A DNA stretch of 7,021 nucleotides from NCBI GenBank assembly GCA_003551865.1, contig PUNU01000101.1:1-7021 (forward strand). The letters run 5' to 3'. Under the pieces are notes generated by a model. It was given only the letters and a program-made list of their open reading frames with translations, was not told the DNA's origin and did no database searches. Positions 1-6,582 of the stretch are shown here, piece by piece; positions within the stretch are counted from its first letter, which is position 1, and each line of letters starts with the position of its first letter. Position numbers and translations under genes: made by a program. The DNA is from Syntrophomonadaceae bacterium (GTDB taxonomy: Bacteria > Bacillota_D > Dethiobacteria > DTU022).

Positions 1-1
1 C

Positions 2-1441
2 CTTCTAGCCAACGGCTTCCTGGATCTGGGCGTAACAAAAGGAGAAAAAGTGGGGCTGCTGCTGGGCAACCAGCCCGAGTATATATTAATCAGGTTTGCC
101 CTGGCAAAAACGGGTTCAGTTCTGGTTCCAGTCAATACAGCCCTTAAGGGAGCCGGACTTGCCTATATTATCGATCACTCCGATACAACTACTTTAATAA
201 TCGGCGAGCAATTTTGGCCCAATGTAAAAGAGATTCTTGGGAAACTAAATAAAGTCAGGCGAATTATTATAGACTCAGCAAACCGGCCGGAAGATTACAA
301 TTTTACACCGGAGCTCCAGCTGTTAAGCAGGGCATTCAGCACTGATAACAGCAGGCCCGGGATAGAGATTAAACCCGAAGATATGGCGGCGATTTTGTAC
401 ACTTCCGGAACTACGGGCCCGCCCAAGGGAGTTGTTTTTACCCAGATTACCCCCATGTTTAATAAACGACCTTCGAGATATCAAAGCCATGATATTGTGT
501 ATACTTGTTTGCCGCTGTTCCATGCCAACGCCCTGGCCCTTACAGTGCAAATGGCTTTTGATGTCGGGGCTTCTGTTGCCCTCGGAAAGTATTTTAGCGC
601 CACCACCTTTTGGGATGAAACGCGCCGCTGCGGTGCAACCTGGACCTCTCTTTTAGGCGCAATGCTGCCAATCCTCTACAAACAACCTGAAAAAGAAAAT
701 GACGGTGACAACCCGGTTAAGTATGTGGCCAGTGCCGCGGCGCCGAAAGATATATGGCGGGCCTTTGAGCACCGTTTTAACGTTAAACTGATCGAGGGCT
801 ACGGTGCCGTAGACGGTGCCGGCGCGCTGATCAATGCAGAAGGCCGGGTGGGTTCAATCGGCAAGCCGGCAGATTGGTGCGAAGCAAAAGTTGTTGATGA
901 GCATGGAAGGGAAGTGGGCCCGAACGAGGCCGGTCTGCTGCTGACCAGGATCAAGGGTGAAAATTACCGGGTGATTTACTACAAAGATGAAAAAGCGACA
1001 ACAGAAAAAAACAAGGACGGCTGGGTTTGGAGTGGGGATTACGTCTACTACGACGAAGATGGCTATTTTTACTTTGTAGATCGTCAGAGTGAAGCGATTC
1101 GCCGAAAAGGCGAAAACATTTCGTCCTGGGAGGTGGAAAAAGTAATCAATCAGCACCCGGGGGTCCTTGAATCGGCCGTATTCGGCGTGGCCTCGGAGCT
1201 GGGCGAAGAGGAGGTTATGGCCGTTGTTGTTTGTCAACCGGGAAAAGACATCGCCCCCCTCGATTTAATCAAGTGGTGTGAAGACAAACTCGCCTATTTC
1301 ATGATTCCACGCTACATCGAATTTGCAGACACTATTGAAAAAACCGGTACGCAGCGGGCACAAAAAACCAAACTAAAACAGCGCGGGGCTACCGATAAAA
1401 CCTGGGATTTAAATCAATCGAGTTACCGGGTTAAGCGTTAA
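2..1441 (+). CDS. AMP-forming acyl-CoA ligase (ANL superfamily, CaiC-like), 5' truncated
   Basis: Predicted to activate a carboxylic acid with ATP and CoA to an acyl-CoA, via an acyl-adenylate, in the cytoplasm. The frame is open to the left edge, so the gene begins outside the window. The 16 codons before the GTG at 50 read as family sequence (LLANGFLDLGVTKGEKVGLL), so that GTG is an internal Val. About 479 codons are visible; probably 30-50 N-terminal residues are missing. Motifs seen: the A3 P-loop YTSGTTGPPKG (398-430), the A7 region WVWSGDYVYYDEDGYFYF with its ribose-binding Asp, the A8 hinge DRQSEAIRRKGENIS, and a C-terminal A10 region. Two motifs are unusual. A5, normally YGxTE, is YGAVD, and A10, normally PKTxxGK, is EKTGTQR, with Arg (1355-1357) at the catalytic Lys position. 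The family call is firm. The substrate is unknown; the best resemblance by eye is to crotonobetaine/carnitine or medium-chain acyl-CoA ligases. It is probably co-transcribed with the dehydrogenase 53 bases downstream. Confidence 0.93.
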   Translation, partial: LLANGFLDLGVTKGEKVGLLLGNQPEYILIRFALAKTGSVLVPVNTALKGAGLAYIIDHSDTTTLIIGEQFWPNVKEILGKLNKVRRIIIDSANRPEDYNFTPELQLLSRAFSTDNSRPGIEIKPEDMAAILYTSGTTGPPKGVVFTQITPMFNKRPSRYQSHDIVYTCLPLFHANALALTVQMAFDVGASVALGKYFSATTFWDETRRCGATWTSLLGAMLPILYKQPEKENDGDNPVKYVASAAAPKDIWRAFEHRFNVKLIEGYGAVDGAGALINAEGRVGSIGKPADWCEAKVVDEHGREVGPNEAGLLLTRIKGENYRVIYYKDEKATTEKNKDGWVWSGDYVYYDEDGYFYFVDRQSEAIRRKGENISSWEVEKVINQHPGVLESAVFGVASELGEEEVMAVVVCQPGKDIAPLDLIKWCEDKLAYFMIPRYIEFADTIEKTGTQRAQKTKLKQRGATDKTWDLNQSSYRVKR

Positions 1442-1494
1442 AAACTGGAGCAACAGGGAAGTGACCTTTTTAATTTTCGCAAAGGAGTTATTTT

Positions 1495-2766
1495 ATGAGC
1501 TATTATGACTTAAATACCAACCTCTCTGAAGAAGATCTCAGCTATAAAAAGGCGGCTCATGAATTTGCCGCGGATGTTATGCGTCCGATTTCAAAAGAAC
1601 TCGATAATATGTCTTCGGAAGAAGCAATTGCTGAAGATTCCCCTCTCTGGGAGTTTTTAAGCTTGGCTTACAAGCAGGGATATCACACGATACTGCTTCC
1701 AGGCGAAGTCGGAGGAGCCGGACTGACCCCCCTGCAGCTGCATATTGTCAATGAAGAGCTGGCCTGGGGCAGTATCGGCCTGGCAGTGTTGCTTTGTGTC
1801 TCAGCAGTACCTTTCTGTATGGCCGTCAGGATGGGCAACGAGGAACTTATAGAAAAATACGTGAAACCTTTCTGTGAGTGTAAGGACGGCAGTATCCTGG
1901 GATGCCTGGCCAACACGGAACCGGACCACGGTTCCGATCTTACACGCGTCGGAGAAGAATTTTACCGGGACCCCAAATTTCGCCGAAACGTCCAGGCCAA
2001 ACTTGAAGGGGAAAACTGGGTGCTCAATGGTCAAAAATCAGCCTGGATATCGGGAGGTTCTATTGCCTCCCACGCTTTTCTCAGCGCCGGTGTAGAACCT
2101 TCCGAAGGGCTAAAAGGCGGAAGTTTCTTTTTCTGTCCGCTGGATCTTGAAGGTGTATCTTTTGGGAAACCGCTGGAAAAAGTTGGCCAGAGGGATTTAA
2201 ACCAGGGCGAGATTTACTTTGATGACGTGAGAATTCCGAAAAGCTATTTGCTGGTGGACGCTGATTCGCTGATACCCAACCAAGCTGTTTTTGGTGCTTT
2301 TGCTTATGCAAACATGGGGTCAATGGCTACCGGCCTGGCCCGGGCAGCATTTGAAGAGGCTCTGGCTTATGCCAAAATAAGGGTGCAGGGGGGCAAGCCG
2401 CTCATCGAGCATGCCTCGATTAAGCAGCGCCTGTTCAGGATGTTTGCGAAGATCGAGAACAGCCGCGCCATCTCCAGGGCGGCCATGGCAGTCACCTCGG
2501 ATTTCTATAACACCGAGCTGCTAACAATTCCTTTGATTGAATATGGTGCCGTAGCAAAAGTAACCTGTACCCGCGCTGCTTATGAAGTAACAGATGAGGC
2601 GATTCAAATCATGGGAGCCAACGGCCTGGCTAAAGAATACATGGCCGAGAAGTTCTTTAGAGATGCCCGGGCCACTCTAATCGAAGATGGTATGAATGAG
2701 ATGCTGGAGTGGACCGGTGGCGGCATCATGGCCCTGACTTACCCGAGACAGCAGGACTGTGTTTAA
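1495..2766 (+). CDS. Acyl-CoA dehydrogenase, Asp at the catalytic Glu position
   Basis: An FAD flavoprotein predicted to oxidise an acyl-CoA to an enoyl-CoA, passing electrons normally to ETF (no ETF genes are in the window). The 423 residues are close to, or slightly longer than, the family's usual length. The ATG at 1495 follows AAAGGAG (1481-1487) by 7 bases. Order seen: the N-terminal helical domain (about 1-130), the flavin/substrate motif ANTEPDHGSD (139-148), the beta-domain motif NGQKSAWISGG (178-188), GQRDLNQGEIYFDDVRIP (231-248), and the C-terminal helical domain with QIMGANGLAKEYMAEKFFRD (371-390). The segment usually ending in IYEGT is IEDGM (396-400), so Asp398 sits where the catalytic base Glu of MCAD/SCAD-type enzymes lies. 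Asp-base dehydrogenases are known among alicyclic (cyclohexane-type) acyl-CoA dehydrogenases, so a branched or cyclic substrate is possible but unproven. It lies between the ligase and the thiolase, which fits a substrate-specific beta-oxidation cassette. Confidence 0.94.
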   Translation: MSYYDLNTNLSEEDLSYKKAAHEFAADVMRPISKELDNMSSEEAIAEDSPLWEFLSLAYKQGYHTILLPGEVGGAGLTPLQLHIVNEELAWGSIGLAVLLCVSAVPFCMAVRMGNEELIEKYVKPFCECKDGSILGCLANTEPDHGSDLTRVGEEFYRDPKFRRNVQAKLEGENWVLNGQKSAWISGGSIASHAFLSAGVEPSEGLKGGSFFFCPLDLEGVSFGKPLEKVGQRDLNQGEIYFDDVRIPKSYLLVDADSLIPNQAVFGAFAYANMGSMATGLARAAFEEALAYAKIRVQGGKPLIEHASIKQRLFRMFAKIENSRAISRAAMAVTSDFYNTELLTIPLIEYGAVAKVTCTRAAYEVTDEAIQIMGANGLAKEYMAEKFFRDARATLIEDGMNEMLEWTGGGIMALTYPRQQDCV

Positions 2767-2803
2767 GCAATCAACAGATTCAACCTGGTGAGGAGAATTA
2801 ATT

Positions 2804-4033
2804 ATGGCTGACAATGTCTATATTGTGGGAATCGGCATGACGAAATTTGGCAAATACCCTCAAAAAACTATCAAAGAGCTAACTGCCGAAGGCCTTGAAG
2901 CGCTGTTCAACGACTGCAATTTAAGCCGCAGCGAGATCGAAGCGGCCTGGTTTTCAAACTCTTACTGGGGAATGCACAGCGGCCAGCATTCAATCAGGGG
3001 GCAGGTAGCTCTTTCGGCAAACGGTATTGAAGGAATACCTATTACCAATGTAGAGAATGCCTGTGCCGGCGGATCTACAGCTTTACATGCAGCCTGGACT
3101 GCAATTAAAGCAGGACTTTACGATTGTGTTTTGACCATTGGAGTAGAAAAAGGATACGATCCCGACCCGCAAACCCGGTTTAAAAACCTGGGGGGAACAG
3201 ATGTCGAGGAAATGAAAAAAATGATCGAGTTTTATACCCGGCAATTAGAAACAGAAGGAGGGGAAACGGAGCAATCCGGGGTTCGCAAGCGCTCTGTATT
3301 TATGGATTTTTATGCAGCAGCCGCCAAGTGGCACATGAATGAATACGGCACCACACCAAAACAGCTGGCCATAATCGCCTCCAAGAATCATAACAATGCA
3401 GTGCATAACCCCTTGGCCCAGTATACCTTCCCGATGACGGTTGAAGAGGTTTTGCAAGATCGTGAAGTGTCATATCCTTTAACCCGGGCAATGTGCGCTC
3501 CCACAGGAGACGGAGCGGCCGCGGCGATTGTGTGCAGCGAAGAGTATATGAAAAAGCGTTTTCCCCGCAGGAAAATCCGTATCCGGGCCTCTGTGCTGAG
3601 TTCCGGTAAAAGAAATGTTGAAGACATTGACCTGTGCAGCCGTACCTCTGCCCTGGCTTACGATAAGGCTTCGGTCGGCCCGGAAGATATTGACCTGGCG
3701 GAAGTTCATGATGCCACCGCTTTCGGTGAACTTTATATTACCGAAAGCCTGGGATTTTGTCCCCGCGGCCAGGGAGGTCTGCTGGCGGAATCGGGTGCTA
3801 CCGCGCTTGGCGGAAAGATCCCGGTAAATACAAGCGGGGGCCTTATTTCCAGGGGCCATCCCATCGGCGCCTCGGGTCTTGCCCAGACTTATGAAGTGGT
3901 AACCCAGCTTCGTGGAGAAGCCGGCCCCAGGCAGGTTAAAAACCCGCGTGTGGCCCTGGTGGAAAACGGCGGCGGCACTTTCATCGGAGCAGGAGAAGCG
4001 GTGATGGTCATTAACATACTGGAAAAACAATAA
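2804..4033 (+). CDS. Thiolase-fold protein, SCP-x/acetyl-CoA acetyltransferase-like
   Basis: Predicted to cleave or form a C-C bond on a CoA thioester. The 409 residues match the thiolase family. The ATG at 2804 is preceded by GTGAGGAG (2788-2795), 8 bases away. The N-terminal half carries the nucleophile motif NACAGGSTAL with Cys87, followed by a charged stretch (about 131-165, rich in Glu and Lys). CAPTGDGAAAAI (231-242) links to the C-terminal half, which has EVHDAT (300-305, His302), NTSGGLISRGHPIGASG (342-358, His352) and ENGGGTF (387-393). The second catalytic Cys of biosynthetic and degradative thiolases, normally in a CxGGG context near the C-terminus, is Asn388 here. The HDCF Cys of SCP2-type thiolases is Ala304. 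This pattern resembles the SCP-x-like branch, which also includes aldolase/lyase-type members that work with a DUF35 protein; none is encoded here. Thiolytic cleavage is the default guess, but a retro-Claisen or aldol lyase is possible. Confidence 0.9.
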   Translation: MADNVYIVGIGMTKFGKYPQKTIKELTAEGLEALFNDCNLSRSEIEAAWFSNSYWGMHSGQHSIRGQVALSANGIEGIPITNVENACAGGSTALHAAWTAIKAGLYDCVLTIGVEKGYDPDPQTRFKNLGGTDVEEMKKMIEFYTRQLETEGGETEQSGVRKRSVFMDFYAAAAKWHMNEYGTTPKQLAIIASKNHNNAVHNPLAQYTFPMTVEEVLQDREVSYPLTRAMCAPTGDGAAAAIVCSEEYMKKRFPRRKIRIRASVLSSGKRNVEDIDLCSRTSALAYDKASVGPEDIDLAEVHDATAFGELYITESLGFCPRGQGGLLAESGATALGGKIPVNTSGGLISRGHPIGASGLAQTYEVVTQLRGEAGPRQVKNPRVALVENGGGTFIGAGEAVMVINILEKQ

Positions 4034-4071
4034 TATATATCGCGCTTCATGACTTTTACGGAGGTGCTTGT

Positions 4072-4716
4072 ATGGGCGAAGAAACGATATGGAACCCGGT
4101 TGAAAAGGTAATCCTGGAGAGGCGCAGTGTGCGGTTATACCAGGATAAGCAGGTTCCCGAAGAGTTGATTAAAAGGATTCTGGAGGCCGGTCGCTTTGCT
4201 CCTTCCCACGGCAACTGCCAACCGTGGAAATTCATTGTGATCCGCGATCCTGCAATGCTGAAAGAATTGACCGAGACGGTGGCCGGCATATGCCAAAACC
4301 TGGCGGCCTTCCTGGCTGAAAATAAACCCCCTGAACCACTGCACCCGATCCCGTTTCGCGCGATTACCCGGTTGGCGACCGGAATCACGGTTTTGTTTCA
4401 TAATGCCCCGACGGCCATTTTAATTTTTAAAGATGTGCGCGGGATCAGCAATCCCGACCTGGACTGCGGTATAGCCGGTCAAAACATGATTTTGGCGGCG
4501 CACAGCTTGGGGCTGGGGACCTGCTGGGTTAGTTTTGCCCGCCTGGCTTTTCAATACGCGGCTGAATGGAACGAACGCCTCGGCATCGAGTATCCGTGGG
4601 AATTCGCCAGCAGTATAGCCGTCGGTTATCCCCGGGGCAATCCTGACGGCATGGTGGAAAGGGATACCCATGCCATTGATTGGTACGAAAACGGCAAGAA
4701 AGAAATAATCTACTAA
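4072..4716 (+). CDS. Nitroreductase-family flavoprotein
   Basis: Predicted FMN-dependent oxidoreductase of the nitroreductase fold, usually a cytoplasmic dimer; the true substrate is unknown and need not be a nitro compound. It has 214 residues, typical for the family. The start at 4072 follows a strong GGAGGTG (4060-4066). Seen: the phosphate-binding RRSVRLY (17-23), APSHGNCQPWKFIVI (43-57), the dimer-helix segment DCGIAGQNMILAAHSLGLGT (131-150) followed by Cys151-Trp152, and the C-terminal SIAVGYP (181-187). A stretch of about 30 residues (about 80-110) between the N-terminal motif and the core strand is Pro- and hydrophobic-rich and may form a substrate lid. The ferredoxin gene starts only 18 bases after its stop, so the two are probably translated together and may form an electron-transfer pair. 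It could be an ene-reductase or a redox mediator for the CoA pathway; the sequence does not decide. Confidence 0.88.
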   Translation: MGEETIWNPVEKVILERRSVRLYQDKQVPEELIKRILEAGRFAPSHGNCQPWKFIVIRDPAMLKELTETVAGICQNLAAFLAENKPPEPLHPIPFRAITRLATGITVLFHNAPTAILIFKDVRGISNPDLDCGIAGQNMILAAHSLGLGTCWVSFARLAFQYAAEWNERLGIEYPWEFASSIAVGYPRGNPDGMVERDTHAIDWYENGKKEIIY

Positions 4717-4734
4717 ACTGAAAGGGATGGTGTT

Positions 4735-5055
4735 ATGGCGGGAGGAGAAAAAATAGCAAGCTGGGACGATTCCAGGCTTGGAGAGTTCACCTTCGGGATT
4801 ATTGAAATTGATCCGGACAAATGCGACGGCTGTTCCTGGTGCATAAAAATCTGTCCCGGGAAGGTGCTGGAACTGGTGGACGACAAAGCCAAGATTAACC
4901 CGGACCGGGTCTGCAGTTATGGCTGCATGTTTGAGGGAGCCTGCCAGGCCATCTGCTCCCGCGAAGCAGTTAGCTTGAAAAAAGCCCCGGATTACCCGGG
5001 TTATTTTGCTCGCATTGAACGGGGGAAGCCGCAGAAACCGAGAGAAAAGTGGTAA
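4735..5055 (+). CDS. Small 2[4Fe-4S]-type ferredoxin with unusual second cluster motif
   Basis: A 106-residue soluble electron carrier. The first cluster motif is canonical: CDGCSWCIKICP (Cys30, 33, 36, 40, then Pro41). The second has four Cys at 60, 64, 70 and 74, spaced C-x3-C-x5-C-x3-C and ending in Ser instead of the usual C-x2-C-x2-C-x3-CP. This could still bind a [4Fe-4S] cluster, since ferredoxins with an insertion between the Cys of the second motif exist (Allochromatium type), but cluster type and potential are uncertain. An N-terminal stretch of about 20 residues and a basic C-terminal tail (about 88-106, rich in Arg/Lys/Pro) flank the core and might dock a partner. The start at 4735 follows AAAGGG (4721-4726) by 8 bases. 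With only 18 bases separating it from the nitroreductase gene, that flavoprotein is the likely partner (inference). Confidence 0.9.
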   Translation: MAGGEKIASWDDSRLGEFTFGIIEIDPDKCDGCSWCIKICPGKVLELVDDKAKINPDRVCSYGCMFEGACQAICSREAVSLKKAPDYPGYFARIERGKPQKPREKW

Positions 5056-5090
5056 GTAACCGGTAATTCAAGTCTTTTATTCCAACCGAA

Positions 5091-5097
5091 AGGGGTG
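5091..5097 (+). promoter_or_regulatory. Ribosome binding site of the transporter gene
   Basis: AGGGGTG lies 11 bases before the ATG at 5109. It is an imperfect match to the AGGAGGTG consensus and sits further from the start than the sites of the upstream genes (5-8 bases). This may give the membrane protein a lower translation rate. It supports the ATG at 5109 as the start. Confidence 0.6.
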
Positions 5098-5108
5098 CTC
5101 AAAATTAA

Positions 5109-6506
5109 ATGGAAGGCATCTCATGGGACGCATTAATTGACTTTTCTTATCTGGGATTGTTTTTATTAATTGCGACTTTTTTAAGGAGCCGTTTGAAATT
5201 TCTTCAGAAACTCTTAATTCCAAACAATATTCTCGCCGGACTGCTTGGTCTTATCTTCGGTCACTATATTTTTAACGTGCTGGATCCGGATGTCCTGGGC
5301 AACTTTGTATACCACCTTTTAACAGCGGCATATATCGCCATGGGTCTGCGAGGCTCAACCGTCAAGCGTGGTTACGGCGCTGTGACCACTATGAGCATTC
5401 ACTGCTTGATCTTTGCCCTGCAAGGATTTGTGGGCCTCCTTTTTACATTAATATTGATATCCACTTATTTTCCGCACCTGTTTCCTTCGTTCGGCATTCA
5501 GCTGGTGATGGGCTTCGGTCAAAACCCGGGGGTGGCCTACAGCCTGGGGAGGTCCTGGGAAGTGATGGGATTTTTCGGCGGTGGACAGGTTGGGCTGGCT
5601 TTTGGAGCCCTCGGGTTTCTGTTTGCCTATGTGGTGGGCATAATCTTGATCAACTGGGGAGTTCGCCGGAACAAGACAGCCCTTTTCAAAGGCTATGACA
5701 GTATTCCCCAATCCGTGTTCAGCGGCATTGTTAACCGGAATGAAGACAAAAAAGAAGCGGGCCGACTTACCACGGCTTCCGAAGCCATTGACACATTGGC
5801 TTTGCAGGGCGCTTTAATCGGCCTGGTTTTTTTAATCACTTACTATTTCATCAATACAGTTACCGGTATGCTGGCCAACCTGGGACCAGCGGGTGAAGAT
5901 TTTGCCGCTTTGGTTGGTGGGTTTGGTTTCGTATTCGGGGCTATTTTCGCCTTATTCGTGCGCTTTGTAATTAACCGACTTCGAGCGGACCATATAATCG
6001 ATCGTGGTTTGATGACTCGCATGAGCGGCTTTTTTATTGATTTCATGGTTTGCGCGGCAATCGCGGCAATATCTTTTACCATGATCAGGGATTACTGGAG
6101 GGAGATATTGACCCTGGCCGCTATCGGCGGGGTGATTTCACTGGGGCTGGTTTATTTCCTCTCATACAAAATGCATATAGACCACAATTATGAACGGATG
6201 CTCGCCTCTTTCGGCCTGGTCACCGGCACGGTTACTTCGGGGCTGGCTTTATTGCGAGTCGTCGATGCCAATTTTGAAACTCCCGTTGCTGAAGATCTGG
6301 TTTATGCCGGCGGAATGGCACTATTTTTTGCGCTGCCAATTTTACTGCTTGCCAACATACCGGCAATGGGTTATCCCGACCGGTCGGTTGAAGCTATCAC
6401 CCAGGTTCTGGTTTTGATCCTGGTTTATATCGCGGTCCTGTTCATTTTGTGGAAGATATATCGAACCATTTATATGCGTCGAGCAAACATGAAGTCAGAT
6501 CAGTAA
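5109..6506 (+). CDS. GltS-family (sodium/glutamate symporter-like) membrane transporter, divergent
   Basis: Predicted inner-membrane secondary transporter, probably cation-coupled, for a carboxylate. The 465 residues exceed the roughly 400 of E. coli GltS. The extra length lies mainly in a charged central loop (about 185-228) and a C-terminal helix (about 427-451) with a basic tail. The N-terminus matches GltS by eye: a first helix, then FLRSRLKFLQKLLIPNNILAG (25-44 region), like the family's GRxL..LxxyxIPxPVxGG. Ten or more hydrophobic segments are visible, near 10-25, 35-55, 66-81, 94-119, 161-183, 231-250, 265-288, 305-325, 333-352, 366-385, 396-418 and 427-451. Two pore-loop-like segments occur, one per half: GFGQNPGVAYSLG (135-147), replacing the GGHGTGAAW type, and FGLVTGTVTSGLALLRVVD (368-386), replacing the GATPTA type. 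The fold is therefore recognisable but the substrate loops are changed, so glutamate should not be assumed. The operon context suggests uptake of the acid that the ligase activates, or product export. Confidence 0.85.
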   Translation: MEGISWDALIDFSYLGLFLLIATFLRSRLKFLQKLLIPNNILAGLLGLIFGHYIFNVLDPDVLGNFVYHLLTAAYIAMGLRGSTVKRGYGAVTTMSIHCLIFALQGFVGLLFTLILISTYFPHLFPSFGIQLVMGFGQNPGVAYSLGRSWEVMGFFGGGQVGLAFGALGFLFAYVVGIILINWGVRRNKTALFKGYDSIPQSVFSGIVNRNEDKKEAGRLTTASEAIDTLALQGALIGLVFLITYYFINTVTGMLANLGPAGEDFAALVGGFGFVFGAIFALFVRFVINRLRADHIIDRGLMTRMSGFFIDFMVCAAIAAISFTMIRDYWREILTLAAIGGVISLGLVYFLSYKMHIDHNYERMLASFGLVTGTVTSGLALLRVVDANFETPVAEDLVYAGGMALFFALPILLLANIPAMGYPDRSVEAITQVLVLILVYIAVLFILWKIYRTIYMRRANMKSDQ

Positions 6507-6567
6507 GCCGGCAAATTAAGTTTACAGGTAATGCCAGCGGCACCCGGTATTTATATTACAGCGCAGT

Positions 6568-6572
6568 GGAGG
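6568..6572 (+). promoter_or_regulatory. Ribosome binding site that sets a TTG start
   Basis: GGAGG lies 10 bases before the TTG at 6583. No ATG or GTG in the same frame occurs between this site and the start of conserved family sequence, and the first in-frame ATG (6649) is already inside the conserved domain. The site therefore fixes the TTG as the likely start. Confidence 0.7.
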
Positions 6573-6582
6573 AATTACTTGC

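Noticed and set aside
50..52. GTG as the start of the acyl-CoA ligase
   Set aside because: The reading frame is open to the left edge and the upstream 16 codons encode family-like sequence. There is a GGAG just before it, but starting there would remove conserved N-terminal sequence.
854..1237. 127-codon open frame on the - strand
   Set aside because: Antisense to the conserved C-terminal part of the ligase, with no recognisable motif or plausible ribosome binding site context.
1442..1494. Possible terminator or promoter in the ligase-dehydrogenase gap (T-rich stretch near 1467-1477)
   Set aside because: No inverted repeat precedes the T-run and no convincing -35/-10 pair is present. The gap is short and fits read-through within an operon.
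3479..4030. 183-codon open frame on the - strand
   Set aside because: It lies fully opposite the conserved thiolase gene, has no family motif, and is explained as a shadow of the + strand coding sequence.
6507..6567. Possible hairpin/terminator between the transporter and the SucC-like gene (TGCC AGC GGCA around 6533-6543)
   Set aside because: The stem is only about four base pairs and no T-run follows, so neither an intrinsic terminator nor attenuation can be supported.
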